Source of the DNA: Phycicoccus sp. Soil748
GTDB taxonomy: Bacteria > Actinomycetota > Actinomycetes > Actinomycetales > Dermatophilaceae
Direction of reading: 5' to 3'
DNA: 64,000 nucleotides
Assembly: GCF_001428025.1 (NCBI RefSeq)
Contig: NZ_LMSC01000005.1
Location: forward strand, 227,964-291,963
Below, one piece after another: positions 1 through 9,881 of this stretch. How positions within the stretch are numbered: the first letter of the stretch is position 1; each line of letters opens with the position of its first letter. The notes beneath the pieces were generated by a model. The model was not told the origin of the DNA, ran no database searches, and saw only the letters and a program-made list of their open reading frames with translations. A program made the position numbers and the translations under genes.

Positions 1-472
1 TCGGCTCGTCGAGGACGAGCAGCGGGACGTTGCTCGCGAGGGCGGCCACGAGGGCGACCTTCTGCCGGTTGCCCTTGGAGTAGGACCGGCCCTTCTTCGT
101 CGGGTCGAGCTCGAAGAGCCGGAGCAGCTCGTCGCGGCGTCCGGTGTCGACGCCGCCGCGCAGCCGGCCGAGCAGGTCGATGACCTCGCCGCCGGTGAGG
201 TTGGGCCACAGCACGACGTCGCCCGGCACGTAGGCCAGCTGCCGGTGCAGCTCGGTGGCGTCGCGCCACGGGTCGCGGCCGAGCAGGGTCACCGTGCCGG
301 CGTCCGCGCGCAGCAGCCCGAGCAGGATGCGGATGGTGGTCGACTTGCCCGACCCGTTGGGCCCGAGGAAGCCGTGCACCTCACCCTCGTGGACGGTGAG
401 GTCGAGTCCGTCGAGCGCGACGGTGGAGCCGAAGGTCTTGCGCAGGCCGGTGGCCTCGAGGACAGCTGCCAT
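1..472 (-). CDS. ABC transporter ATP-binding protein (C-terminus cut by window edge)
   Basis: The first 157 residues of an ABC-type ATPase are visible, starting from ATG at 472. Walker A (GPNGSGKST) lies near residues 39-47, a degenerate signature (YSKGNRQK) near 130, and Walker B (LLVLDEP) at the window edge. The short N-terminus and the RKTFG opening are typical of ATPases that pair with ABC-2 type drug or polyketide export permeases; the permease would lie off the left edge. The gene is divergent from a MarR-like regulator, and a perfect palindrome sits between them, so local repression is likely. The substrate cannot be told from this part. Confidence 0.88.
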   Translation of the reverse strand, partial: MAAVLEATGLRKTFGSTVALDGLDLTVHEGEVHGFLGPNGSGKSTTIRILLGLLRADAGTVTLLGRDPWRDATELHRQLAYVPGDVVLWPNLTGGEVIDLLGRLRGGVDTGRRDELLRLFELDPTKKGRSYSKGNRQKVALVAALASNVPLLVLDEP

Positions 473-492
473 GGCCTCGAGTGTACGCAGTC

Positions 493-508
493 TTCAGAAG
501 ATTCTGAA
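493..508. promoter_or_regulatory. Perfect 16-bp palindrome, likely MarR operator
   Basis: TTCAGAA-GA-TTCTGAA, arms of 7 with a 2-bp centre, lies midway in the 54-bp gap between the divergent starts at 472 (-) and 527 (+). It is AT-rich against a very GC-rich background. Size and position suit a dimeric winged-helix regulator controlling both genes. The binding itself is inferred. Confidence 0.6.
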
Positions 509-526
509 TGGTCTAAAGTAATCGTC

Positions 527-1024
527 ATGGTGAGCGCGCGGCAGCCGGAGGACGAGAGCCGCACCGGGCGGGAGCGGTTCGTGGAGCGGTTCGGCTCCGA
601 GCTCACCGCAGCCGGTATGCAGCGGCTCCCCTCGCGCGTGTTCGCCTGCCTGCTCGCCGACGAGGACGGACGCATGACCGCGGCCGAGATCGGGGAGGCG
701 CTCGCGGTGAGCCCGGCCTCGGTCTCCGGAGCGGTGCGCGCGCTGCAGCAGATGCGGATGATCCACCGGGAGCGCGAGCCCGGCAGCCGTCGCGACGTCT
801 ACGTCGTGGCCGACGACGCCTGGCACGACGTGATGATGAGCTCCTCGTCCACCTACGCGCCGCTGACGCAGACCCTGCGCGAGGGGGTCGAGCAGGTCGG
901 GGGAGCCGGGTCGGGCGCCGGTGCGCGGCTGGCGTTGAGCGTGGCGTTCCTCGAGTTCGTCACCGAGGAGATGCAGCAGCTCTCGGAGCGGTGGGACCGG
1001 CGTCGCGCGGAGCTCGGCCACTGA
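527..1024 (+). CDS. MarR/GbsR-like winged-helix transcriptional regulator
   Basis: A 165-residue protein with a winged-helix core. The segment [20 protein letters not shown] (residues about 45-65) reads as the recognition helix-turn-helix, and [17 protein letters not shown] as the wing. The C-terminus is helical ([17 protein letters not shown]), as in dimerising MarR relatives. The layout resembles actinobacterial regulators that sit divergently next to an ABC exporter ATPase. ATG 527 was chosen because the frame upstream overlaps the palindrome and the divergent gene. It probably represses itself and the exporter through the palindrome at 493-508; the ligand is unknown. Confidence 0.85.
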   Translation: MVSARQPEDESRTGRERFVERFGSELTAAGMQRLPSRVFACLLADEDGRMTAAEIGEALAVSPASVSGAVRALQQMRMIHREREPGSRRDVYVVADDAWHDVMMSSSSTYAPLTQTLREGVEQVGGAGSGAGARLALSVAFLEFVTEEMQQLSERWDRRRAELGH

Positions 1025-1087
1025 CCGCGTGACCCACCCCACGGTGAGGTCGGCCACGCACGGTGCTCGCGCGGCGTACCGGCTCAC

Positions 1088-1093
1088 TATCGT
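1088..1093 (+). promoter_or_regulatory. Putative -10 box (TATCGT), leaderless mutase transcript
   Basis: TATCGT ends 7 nt before ATG 1101 and no Shine-Dalgarno sequence intervenes. This supports the chosen start of the mutase gene. Confidence 0.45.
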
Positions 1094-1100
1094 GGCCCCC

Positions 1101-2696
<1,596 letters not shown>

Positions 2697-2737
2697 CGCC
2701 GGGCGGCGACCGGCGGGGTCGGACGGGGGCGCGCGAG

Positions 2738-2743
2738 TAGAGT
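2738..2743 (+). promoter_or_regulatory. Putative -10 box (TAGAGT) of the M20 amidohydrolase
   Basis: TAGAGT ends 10 nt before ATG 2754. It is a weaker match to the window's leaderless pattern because the spacing is longer than usual. Confidence 0.3.
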
Positions 2744-2753
2744 GCGCCGTGAC

Positions 2754-3971
2754 ATGAGCGACCACCTGCTGCTTTCCGACCTCGGCCTCACCATCGACGC
2801 CCTCGCCCCCGAGCTCCAGGACCTGCAGCGGGACCTGCACGCCCACCCCGAGCTGTCCCGCGGCGAGGTCCGGACCACCGCGCTCGTCGACGCGAGGCTG
2901 CAGGCGGCCGGGATCCGCACCCAGCGCCTGCCGGTGACCGGGCTCGTCGCCGACCTCGGTGCGGAGCAGCCCGCCTACCGCGTCGCCCTGCGCGCCGACC
3001 TCGACGCCCTGCCCGTCGGCGAGCGCACCGGGCTCGCCTGGGCCTCGACGACCGAGGGCATCTGCCACGCCTGCGGCCACGACGTGCACGTCAGTGCCGC
3101 GGTCGGTGCGGCGCTGGCCCTCAAGGCCCACGAGGACCGGCTGCGCGAGCGCGGCGTCGCGGTGCGGCTGCTGTTCCAGCCCGCGGAGGAGGTCATCCCG
3201 GGTGGGGCCGTGGAGCTCGTCGCCGCGGGCGCCCTCGACGGTGTCGACGCCGTCTTCGCGGTCCACTGCGACCCCAGCCTCGACGTGGGCAGCGTCGGCC
3301 TCCGCGACGGCGCCATCACCGCGGCGGCCGACCGGGTCGTGGTCCACCTGAGCGGGCGCGGCGGCCACACCAGCCGCCCCCACCTGACCGAGGACCTCAC
3401 CTTCGCGCTCGCCAAGGTCGTCACCGAGCTCCCCGCCGTCCTGTCCCGACGCCTCGACCCGCGGACGGCCTTCGCGCTGGTCTGGGGAGAGGTGCACGCG
3501 GGCCAGGCAGCCAACGTCATCCCCTCCAGCGGCACCGCCTCCGGCACGCTGCGCATGCTCGACGCCACCGCGTGGAGCACCGTGGGCCCCCTGCTCGCCG
3601 AGGCGGTCGACCACGTTGTGGCGCCGTACGCGGTCACGGCCGTCCTCGAGCACATCCAGGGCGTGCCCCCGGTGGTCAACGACGCGGAGGCGATCGAGGT
3701 CCTGCGCCACGCGGCGGAGGGTATGGGGCTCAGCCCCGTGGGGACGCCACAGTCGCTCGGGGGCGAGGACTTCGCCTGGTACCTGCGCGAGGTGCCCGGT
3801 GCGATGGCCCGGCTCGGGACCCGCAGCCCCGGCGGGCACACCTACGACCTGCACCAGGGTGACCTCGTCGTCGACGAGGGCTCGGTCGTCCAGGGCGCCC
3901 GGCTGCTGGCCGGTGCGGTGGTGGCCGGAGTGGTCAAAGCCGTGGCAGAACGGACAGTCGCGGATCGGTAA
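2754..3971 (+). CDS. M20 family metallo-amidohydrolase (AmiB/HipO-like)
   Basis: A 405-residue zinc-dependent amidohydrolase or peptidase of the M20D type. Metal-binding and catalytic motifs are present: HAHPELS near residue 30, RADLDALPV near 83, CHACGHDVH near 103, FQPAEE near 142, and a late GGEDFAWYL near 340. A dimerisation-domain stretch (GRGGHTSRPH) lies in the middle. Relatives cleave N-acyl amino acids, indole-auxin conjugates or hippurate; the substrate here is unknown. From memory, mycobacteria keep an amidohydrolase of this type (amiB1) near deoD and pmmB, so its place beside the nucleoside genes looks ancestral. ATG 2754 was preferred over the in-frame GTG 2742, which overlaps the likely -10 box. 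Confidence 0.88.
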   Translation: MSDHLLLSDLGLTIDALAPELQDLQRDLHAHPELSRGEVRTTALVDARLQAAGIRTQRLPVTGLVADLGAEQPAYRVALRADLDALPVGERTGLAWASTTEGICHACGHDVHVSAAVGAALALKAHEDRLRERGVAVRLLFQPAEEVIPGGAVELVAAGALDGVDAVFAVHCDPSLDVGSVGLRDGAITAAADRVVVHLSGRGGHTSRPHLTEDLTFALAKVVTELPAVLSRRLDPRTAFALVWGEVHAGQAANVIPSSGTASGTLRMLDATAWSTVGPLLAEAVDHVVAPYAVTAVLEHIQGVPPVVNDAEAIEVLRHAAEGMGLSPVGTPQSLGGEDFAWYLREVPGAMARLGTRSPGGHTYDLHQGDLVVDEGSVVQGARLLAGAVVAGVVKAVAERTVADR

Positions 3972-4083
3972 CGGTTTGCAAGATGTGTGACCGAAGGCCC
4001 TAAATCCGCGCAGTTCTTGCGGCTATCCTCACGCCCTAGTGGCGCAGCACTGCGCCTCGCAGACCAAAGAACAGGAGACAGCC

Positions 4084-5148
4084 TTGCGTCACACGATGAA
4101 GGTTGCAGCGGTCGTGTCGGTGGCAGCACTGACGCTCGCCGCGTGCGGTGACTCGGGCTCGGACAAGCCCAGCTCCAGCGGCTCGAGCTCCAGCTCGAGC
4201 TCGAGCAAGAAGAGCGACATCAAGGTCGGCATGGCCTACGACGTGGGTGGACGCGGTGACCAGTCGTTCAACGACTCCGCCGCCGCCGGCCTCGACAAGG
4301 CGAAGTCCGAGCTGGGCGTGCAGATCAAGGAAGCCGCAGCCGTCAACGGCGAGAACGAGGCCGCTCGCGAGGAGCGCCTCCAGCAGCTGATCGACGCGGG
4401 CTACACCCACGTCGTCGCGGTGGGCTTCGCCTACGCCGCCTCCGTGGGCAAGGCCGCCAAGGACAACCCCGACGTCCACTTCGCGATCGTCGACGACGCG
4501 TCCCCCGACTCCAAGGGCGCCAACGTCGACCAGATCACCTTCGCCGAGAACGAGGGCTCCTTCCTCGTCGGTGCAGCTGCCGCGCTGAAGTCCAAGGCGG
4601 GCCACATCGGCTTCGTCGGTGGCGTCAACGTGCCGCTCATCAAGAAGTTCGAGGCCGGCTACATCGCGGGCGCCAAGGCCGTCAACCCCAACATCAAGGT
4701 CGACAGCCAGTACCTCACCCAGCCGCCGGACTTCGGTGGCTTCGGTGACCCGGCCAAGGGCAAGACCGCGGCCGAGGGCATGTACCAGGGCGGGGCGGAC
4801 ATCGTCTACCACGCTGCTGGTGGCTCCGGCGGCGGCGTCTTCACGGCGGCCAAGGCGGCCGGCAAGCTCGCCATCGGTGTCGACTCCGACCAGGCGCTCA
4901 CGGCGCCCGCGGACGTCCGCCCCGTCATCATGACCTCGATGATCAAGAAGGTCGACGTCGCGGTCTACGACTTCATCAAGTCGGCTGCGGACGGCAAGGA
5001 GCTGACGGGCAACAACGTCTACGACCTCAAGGCCGGCGGCGTGGACTACGCCACCACCGGTGGCCAGGTCGACGACATCAAGACCAAGCTCGACGACTAC
5101 AAGCAGCAGATCATCGACGGCAAGATCAAGGTGCCCACCACCCCCTGA
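4084..5148 (+). CDS. BMP-family nucleoside-binding lipoprotein of ABC importer
   Basis: A 354-residue extracytoplasmic solute receptor of the basic membrane protein (PnrA-like) family, which binds purine and pyrimidine nucleosides. The start is TTG 4084: AGGAG at 4073-4077 sits 6 nt upstream and gives the N-terminus MRHTMK with two positive charges. The signal peptide ends in a lipobox (LTLAAC) with the lipid-modified cysteine at residue 21. A serine-rich linker of about 20 residues follows, then the binding domain (GMAYDVGGRGDQSFND, GFVGGVNVPLIKKFEAGY, YHAAGGSGGGVF). It heads an importer whose ATPase and two permeases follow, and cytidine deaminase is attached to the same run, which supports nucleoside uptake. 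Confidence 0.93.
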   Translation: MRHTMKVAAVVSVAALTLAACGDSGSDKPSSSGSSSSSSSSKKSDIKVGMAYDVGGRGDQSFNDSAAAGLDKAKSELGVQIKEAAAVNGENEAAREERLQQLIDAGYTHVVAVGFAYAASVGKAAKDNPDVHFAIVDDASPDSKGANVDQITFAENEGSFLVGAAAALKSKAGHIGFVGGVNVPLIKKFEAGYIAGAKAVNPNIKVDSQYLTQPPDFGGFGDPAKGKTAAEGMYQGGADIVYHAAGGSGGGVFTAAKAAGKLAIGVDSDQALTAPADVRPVIMTSMIKKVDVAVYDFIKSAADGKELTGNNVYDLKAGGVDYATTGGQVDDIKTKLDDYKQQIIDGKIKVPTTP

Positions 5149-5325
5149 TCAACCCCGATCAACCACATGGTGGTCGTTCACGGCCCGGGCGGCGCGGTAG
5201 CGTCTGACCCGGGCCGTGTGCGTCTGCCGCACCACGGCCCAGCCGTCCCCGACCCGCGCGCCCGGTATGCCCGCCCATGCGCCGAACCGCCCGCACCGAC
5301 GCGGGCCCGGACCAGGAGTGTCGCC

Positions 5326-6882
5326 ATCACTGCCTCCCCACCGCTGACGCAGACCACCGCCTCGGGAACCCCGGCCGTCGAGCTCGAGGGCATCACCAAG
5401 CGCTTCCCCGGCGTGGTCGCCAACAAGGACGTCACCTTCTCGGTGCGCCGGGGGACCGTCCACGCGATCGTCGGGGAGAACGGCGCCGGCAAGTCGACCC
5501 TCATGAAGATCCTGTACGGCGTGCAGCGCCCCGACGAGGGGACGATCAAGGTCGACGGCAACGTCGTCAACCTGCACTCGCCGTCGGACGCCATCGCCGC
5601 CGGCATCGGCATGGTGTTCCAGCACTTCATGCTCGCCGACAACTTCTCCGTCCTCGAGAACGTCGTCCTCGGCGCCGAGAAGCTCCACGGCATCGGTGAC
5701 GCCGCCCGCCACGAGATCCAGCGGATCTCCGACACCTACAAGCTCGGCATCGACCCCGACGCCCTCGTGGGCGACCTGGGCGTGGGCGCGCGCCAGCGCA
5801 TCGAGATCCTCAAGGTCCTCTACCGCGGCGCCAGGACCCTCATCCTCGACGAGCCCACCGCAGTCCTCGTGCCGCAGGAGGTCGACGAGCTGTTCGGCCA
5901 GCTCGCGGACCTCAAGGACGAGGGCGTGACCGTCCTGTTCATCTCCCACAAGCTCGACGAGGTCCTCAAGGTCGCCGACTCGATCACCGTCATCCGGCGC
6001 GGCACCACGATCGACACGGTCGACCCGTCCACCGTCAACGCCCGGCAGCTCGCCGAGCTCATGGTCGGGTCCGAGCTGCCCTCGCCCACCACCGAGGAGT
6101 CCACGGTCACCGACCGTGTCCTGCTGCGCGTCGAGGACCTCGTCCTCGGCGGGGGAGGAGGCGGCCGGCCGGTCCTCGACGGCATCTCCCTGACCATCCA
6201 CGCCGGGGAGGTGCTCGGCATCGCCGGCGTCGAGGGCAACGGCCAGGCCGAGCTCGTCGAGGTCATCATGGGGATGCGTGAGCCCACCTCGGGGCGCGTG
6301 TTCCTCGGCGACCGCGACATCTCCGACTGGGGCACCCGCGACATCCGCGAGGCCGGTGTGGGCTACATCCCCGAGGACCGGCACCGCCACGGCCTGCTGC
6401 TCGAGGCGCCGCTGTGGGAGAACCGCATCCTCGGCCACCAGACCGAGAAGCCCAACGTCAAGGGCCAGCTCATCGACGCCGCCTCGGCCAAGGCCGACAC
6501 GGAGCGGATCGTCAAGGAGTACGACGTCCGCACCCCGTCGATCTTCGTCACCGCCGGATCGCTGTCCGGTGGCAACCAGCAGAAGCTCATCATCGGCCGC
6601 GAGATGAGCCACTCGCCGAAGGTGCTCGTCGCGGCCCACCCGACGCGTGGCGTCGACGTCGGCGCCCAGGCCTCGATCTGGGACCACATCCGCGCAGCCC
6701 GGCGGGAGGGGCTCGCGGTGCTGTTGATCTCGGCCGACCTCGAGGAGCTCATCGGCCTGTCCGACACCATCCGCGTCATCCTGCGCGGCCAGCTGTCCGG
6801 CGACTTCGACCCCGACCAGGTGACCGCCGAGGACCTCGGCGCCGCCATGACGGGCGCCGGCGAGAAGGAGCAGACCCGATGA
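5326..6882 (+). CDS. Nucleoside ABC transporter ATP-binding protein (two fused ATPase domains)
   Basis: A tandem ABC ATPase like those of BMP/nucleoside and sugar importers. Domain 1 carries GENGAGKST, FQHFML, a degenerate signature GVGARQR and LILDEPTA. Domain 2 has a degenerate P-loop (GVEGNGQAEL), a good signature (LSGGNQQK) and VAAHPTRGVDVG. Asymmetric active sites are usual in this family. The start is uncertain. No ATG, GTG or TTG lies near the expected N-terminus, but AGGAG at 5314-5318 sits 7 nt before ATC 5326, which would give ITASPPLTQ. The in-frame alternatives GTG 5218 and ATG 5167 lack a ribosome site and add a low-complexity leader of 36 or 53 residues. The stop overlaps the next start (ATGA at 6879-6882). 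Confidence 0.9.
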   Translation: MTASPPLTQTTASGTPAVELEGITKRFPGVVANKDVTFSVRRGTVHAIVGENGAGKSTLMKILYGVQRPDEGTIKVDGNVVNLHSPSDAIAAGIGMVFQHFMLADNFSVLENVVLGAEKLHGIGDAARHEIQRISDTYKLGIDPDALVGDLGVGARQRIEILKVLYRGARTLILDEPTAVLVPQEVDELFGQLADLKDEGVTVLFISHKLDEVLKVADSITVIRRGTTIDTVDPSTVNARQLAELMVGSELPSPTTEESTVTDRVLLRVEDLVLGGGGGGRPVLDGISLTIHAGEVLGIAGVEGNGQAELVEVIMGMREPTSGRVFLGDRDISDWGTRDIREAGVGYIPEDRHRHGLLLEAPLWENRILGHQTEKPNVKGQLIDAASAKADTERIVKEYDVRTPSIFVTAGSLSGGNQQKLIIGREMSHSPKVLVAAHPTRGVDVGAQASIWDHIRAARREGLAVLLISADLEELIGLSDTIRVILRGQLSGDFDPDQVTAEDLGAAMTGAGEKEQTR

Positions 6883-7997
6883 ACCGCCTCAGCCCGCGCC
6901 GGATCGGCCTCGCCCTGGCGGCCCCGGTGCTCGCCCTCCTGGTGGCGTTCGTCATCACCTCGTTGGTGCTCACCCTGTTCGGTGACCCGGTCCTGGAGGT
7001 GTGGAAGACGATCCTGCACGTCCCGAAGCCGCGCCAGACGGTGCAGATCGTCAACGCCGCGACGGTGTTCTACCTGTCGGCGGTCGCGGTGGCGGTCGGC
7101 TTCCGGATGAACCTGTTCAACATCGGCGTCGACGGCCAGTACCGCGTCGGCGTCTTTGCCGCCGCCGTGTTCGCGGGCCAGGCCTGGCTGCCGGGCGTGT
7201 TCAACGTGCTCGTCGCCATCGTCGTCGCGATGGTGGCGGCCGGCCTCTGGGCCGGCATCGCGGCATACCTCAAGGTGAGGCGCGGCGTCTCCGAGGTGAT
7301 CTCGACGATCATGCTCAACGCCATCGCCACCGGTGTCGTGAGCTGGTTGTTCGCGAAGGTCGCCCAGCGGTCCGAGGGCAGCAACATCACCGAGACCAAG
7401 ACCATCCCCGAGTCCTCGCAGCTCGAGGGCCTCAAGCTGATCCCCGGCGCCACCAACCGCGTGTTCACGCTCGTGGTGCTCGCCGTCATCGTGGGGGTGC
7501 TCTACTGGTTCGTGCTGGGCAAGACGCGGTTCGGGTTCGACCTGCGCGCCACCGGCCGCTCCGAGACCGCAGCCGTGGCCAGCGGCGTCAACGTGCCCCG
7601 GATGGTGATGACCGCGATGGTCGCGTCCGGGGCGCTGGCGGGGCTCGTGGGCATGCCGCAGCTGTTCGGCCAGGACCACAACTACGGCACCACGATCCAG
7701 TCGGGGCTCGGCTTCGCCGGCATCGGCATCGCCCTGCTCGGGCGCAACAACCCGATCGGCATCGCCGTCGCCTCGCTGCTCTGGGCCTTCCTGGACATCC
7801 AGTCCAACGCCCTGCAGATCGGCGTCGGCGTGGCCCAGGAGATCGTCTTCATCATCCAGGGCGTGATCCTCTTCGCGGTCGTCATCGCCTACGAGCTGAT
7901 CCGGCGCACCGACATCAGGCTCGAGCAGCAGCGGGTGGCCCGGGAGCTGGCCGCCCAGCGACACTCGACCGCCGCCACGGAAGGAGCCCCGGCATGA
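6879..7997 (+). CDS. Nucleoside ABC transporter permease 1
   Basis: A 372-residue integral membrane protein with about eight to ten hydrophobic segments. The motif GFRMNLFNIGVDGQYRVG near residue 70 and a cytoplasmic GFDLRATGRSETAA loop near 225 are typical of the larger BMP/nucleoside permease (YufP-like). The start ATG overlaps the ATPase stop in ATGA, and the stop overlaps the start of permease 2 in ATGA, so the importer subunits are translationally coupled. The charged C-terminus (RRTDIRLEQQRVARELAAQR) is probably cytoplasmic. Confidence 0.92.
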   Translation: MNRLSPRRIGLALAAPVLALLVAFVITSLVLTLFGDPVLEVWKTILHVPKPRQTVQIVNAATVFYLSAVAVAVGFRMNLFNIGVDGQYRVGVFAAAVFAGQAWLPGVFNVLVAIVVAMVAAGLWAGIAAYLKVRRGVSEVISTIMLNAIATGVVSWLFAKVAQRSEGSNITETKTIPESSQLEGLKLIPGATNRVFTLVVLAVIVGVLYWFVLGKTRFGFDLRATGRSETAAVASGVNVPRMVMTAMVASGALAGLVGMPQLFGQDHNYGTTIQSGLGFAGIGIALLGRNNPIGIAVASLLWAFLDIQSNALQIGVGVAQEIVFIIQGVILFAVVIAYELIRRTDIRLEQQRVARELAAQRHSTAATEGAPA

Positions 7998-9262
7998 GCG
8001 CCGCCGGACTCGAGATCGGCACCACGACCGTGACCGACCGGCCGCGCACGCGGCGACGCCTGGGCCTGCGCGAGTGGGCCGTCGTCGCCGTCGGTGCGGT
8101 GGCCGTCATCGCCATCCTGCGCGTCGTCAGCGGCGCCAGCGACATCGCCTCCTCGGGCGCCCTCGCCGCCGCGATCGGGCTCGCGGTGCCGATCGGCCTC
8201 GCCGGCCTCGGCGGCCTGTGGTCCGAGCGCGCGGGCGTGGTCAACATCGGGCTCGAGGGCATGATGATCCTCGGCACCTGGGGGGCGGGCTTCTGCGGCT
8301 ACCAGTGGGGCCCGTGGGCGGGTGTCGTCGGCGCGATCGTGATGGGCATGCTCGGTGGCCTGATCCACGCGGTGGCCACGGTGACGTTCGGCGTCGACCA
8401 CATCGTCTCGGGTGTCGCCATCAACATCATCGGCCTCGGCATCGCCAAGTACCTCTCGGTGCGGTTCTTCACCGGCAAGCCCGGTGGCGGCCCCACCCAG
8501 TCGCCGACCATCGACCCGCTGCCCGACTTCACCCTGCCCGGCGTCTCCGACGGCCTCGGCACCCTGGAGCGCAAGCACTGGTTCTTCGTCAGCGACCTCG
8601 CCGCGATCGTGCGCGCCGTCTGCACCAACCTGTCGGTGCTCACGGTCATCGCCGTGCTGCTGTTCGTCGGCACGTGGTGGGTGCTGTGGCGCACGTCGTT
8701 CGGCCTGCGCCTGCGCTCGGTCGGCGAGTCCCCGGTGGCCGCGGAGTCGCTGGGCGTCCACGTGCTGCGCTACAAGTTCCTCGCCGTGCTCATCTCCGGT
8801 GGCCTGGCGGGTCTCGGCGGTGGCTTCCTCGCCATCGTCGCGGCCAACATCTACCGCGACGGCCAGACCGGCGGCCGTGGCTACATCGGCCTCGCCGCGA
8901 TGATCTTCGGCAACTGGCGACCCGGTGGCCTGCTCGCCGGCGCCGGCCTCTTCGGCTACACCGACGCGGTCCAGCTGCGCGGTGGCGGCAACGTCCACGC
9001 CTTCCTCCTGCTGTTCGCGGTGCTGCTCGTGGCGATCGGGATCTGGCAGGTCGTGCGCAACCACCGCACCGTCCAAGGCGTCCTCGCGGTCGTCGTCGGG
9101 GTGTTCGTCGGCTGGTGGTACCTCGCCGCCGACGCCGTCCCCGCAGAGCTCACCGGCACGACGCCGTACGTCACCACCCTGCTCGTGCTCGCCTTCGCCT
9201 CCCAGCGCCTGCGCATGCCCGCCGCCGACGGGCAGATCTACCGCAAGGGCGAGGGCCACTAG
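7994..9262 (+). CDS. Nucleoside ABC transporter permease 2
   Basis: A 422-residue membrane protein paired with permease 1. It carries the family hallmark ERAGVVNIGLEGMMILGTWGA near residues 77-97, the coupling loop LRLRSVGESPVAAESLGV near 240, and about ten membrane segments (YufQ-like). The C-terminus has two extra hydrophobic stretches before a short charged tail. The stop codon TAG overlaps the GTG start of cytidine deaminase by one base, so the enzyme is made from the importer message. Confidence 0.92.
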   Translation: MSAAGLEIGTTTVTDRPRTRRRLGLREWAVVAVGAVAVIAILRVVSGASDIASSGALAAAIGLAVPIGLAGLGGLWSERAGVVNIGLEGMMILGTWGAGFCGYQWGPWAGVVGAIVMGMLGGLIHAVATVTFGVDHIVSGVAINIIGLGIAKYLSVRFFTGKPGGGPTQSPTIDPLPDFTLPGVSDGLGTLERKHWFFVSDLAAIVRAVCTNLSVLTVIAVLLFVGTWWVLWRTSFGLRLRSVGESPVAAESLGVHVLRYKFLAVLISGGLAGLGGGFLAIVAANIYRDGQTGGRGYIGLAAMIFGNWRPGGLLAGAGLFGYTDAVQLRGGGNVHAFLLLFAVLLVAIGIWQVVRNHRTVQGVLAVVVGVFVGWWYLAADAVPAELTGTTPYVTTLLVLAFASQRLRMPAADGQIYRKGEGH

Positions 9263-9714
9263 TGGCAGCAGGGGAGGGGCACAGCGCGGAGCAGGACGCG
9301 CGCCACACCTCCGAGGTCGACTGGGACGCCCTGCGCGCCCGGGCGGTCGAGGTCATGGGCAAGGCGTACGCGCCGTACTCCCGCTTCCCGGTGGGCGTCG
9401 CGGGCATCGTCGACGACGGCCGCGTCGTCGTGGGCTGCAACGTGGAGAACGCCGCCTACGGCGTGGCCCTGTGCGCCGAGTGCGGCATGGTGTCCGAGCT
9501 CGTCGCCACCGGCGGCGGGCGCCTCGTCGCGGTGTCCTGCGTCGGCCGCGACGGCGAGCCCCTCATGCCGTGCGGTCGCTGCCGCCAGCTGCTGTGGGAG
9601 CACGGTGGGCCCACCTGCCTGCTGCTGACGCCCGAAGGGGTGCTGCCGATGACCGAGGTGCTGCCCCAGGCGTTCGGCCCCGACAACCTCTCGATCGCCG
9701 CCCCACCCACCTGA
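9262..9714 (+). CDS. cdd: Cytidine deaminase
   Basis: A 150-residue homotetrameric-type cytidine deaminase, converting cytidine and deoxycytidine to uridine and deoxyuridine. Zinc ligands and the catalytic Glu are present in CNVENAAYGVALCAECG (CAE motif) and PCGRCRQLLWE (PCxxC). The GTG start at 9262 shares a base with the stop of permease 2. It is the last gene of the importer operon and acts on what that importer brings in. A putative nuclease gene bracketed by palindromes separates it from deoA and add, which normally continue this cluster in actinobacteria. Confidence 0.95.
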   Translation: MAAGEGHSAEQDARHTSEVDWDALRARAVEVMGKAYAPYSRFPVGVAGIVDDGRVVVGCNVENAAYGVALCAECGMVSELVATGGGRLVAVSCVGRDGEPLMPCGRCRQLLWEHGGPTCLLLTPEGVLPMTEVLPQAFGPDNLSIAAPPT

Positions 9715-9762
9715 CCCCCGGGTCCTGGCGCCGCCCGCCCCGCCCACGGGCCGAACGCGCCT

Positions 9763-9817
9763 GATACTGCACGAATCGCCCCGGCGAGCCGTGGACAGGG
9801 GCGATTCGCGCCGTATC
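9763..9817. repeat. Upstream palindromic element of DUF559 locus A
   Basis: An imperfect inverted repeat. The left arm is GATACTGCACGAATCGCCCC (9763-9782) and the right arm is 9798-9817, matching at 18 of 20 positions, with a 15-nt loop. The 11-bp core (CGAATCGCCCC / GGGGCGATTCG) is perfect. A related element lies just past the gene at 10809-10850; the 15-nt stretches starting at 9769 and 10809 match at 14 of 15 positions. Confidence 0.75.
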
Positions 9818-9881
9818 CGGCCCTGGTCGCGCCTGTGGACAGCGGCACCGGCGGGTCGGTCGCGTCGGGAACGCTGTGCGT

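Noticed and set aside
5167-5325. N-terminal extension of the nucleoside ABC ATPase from ATG 5167 or GTG 5218
   Set aside because: The extra 36-53 residues are low-complexity and have no ribosome site, while AGGAG sits right before ATC 5326. Kept only as an alternative.
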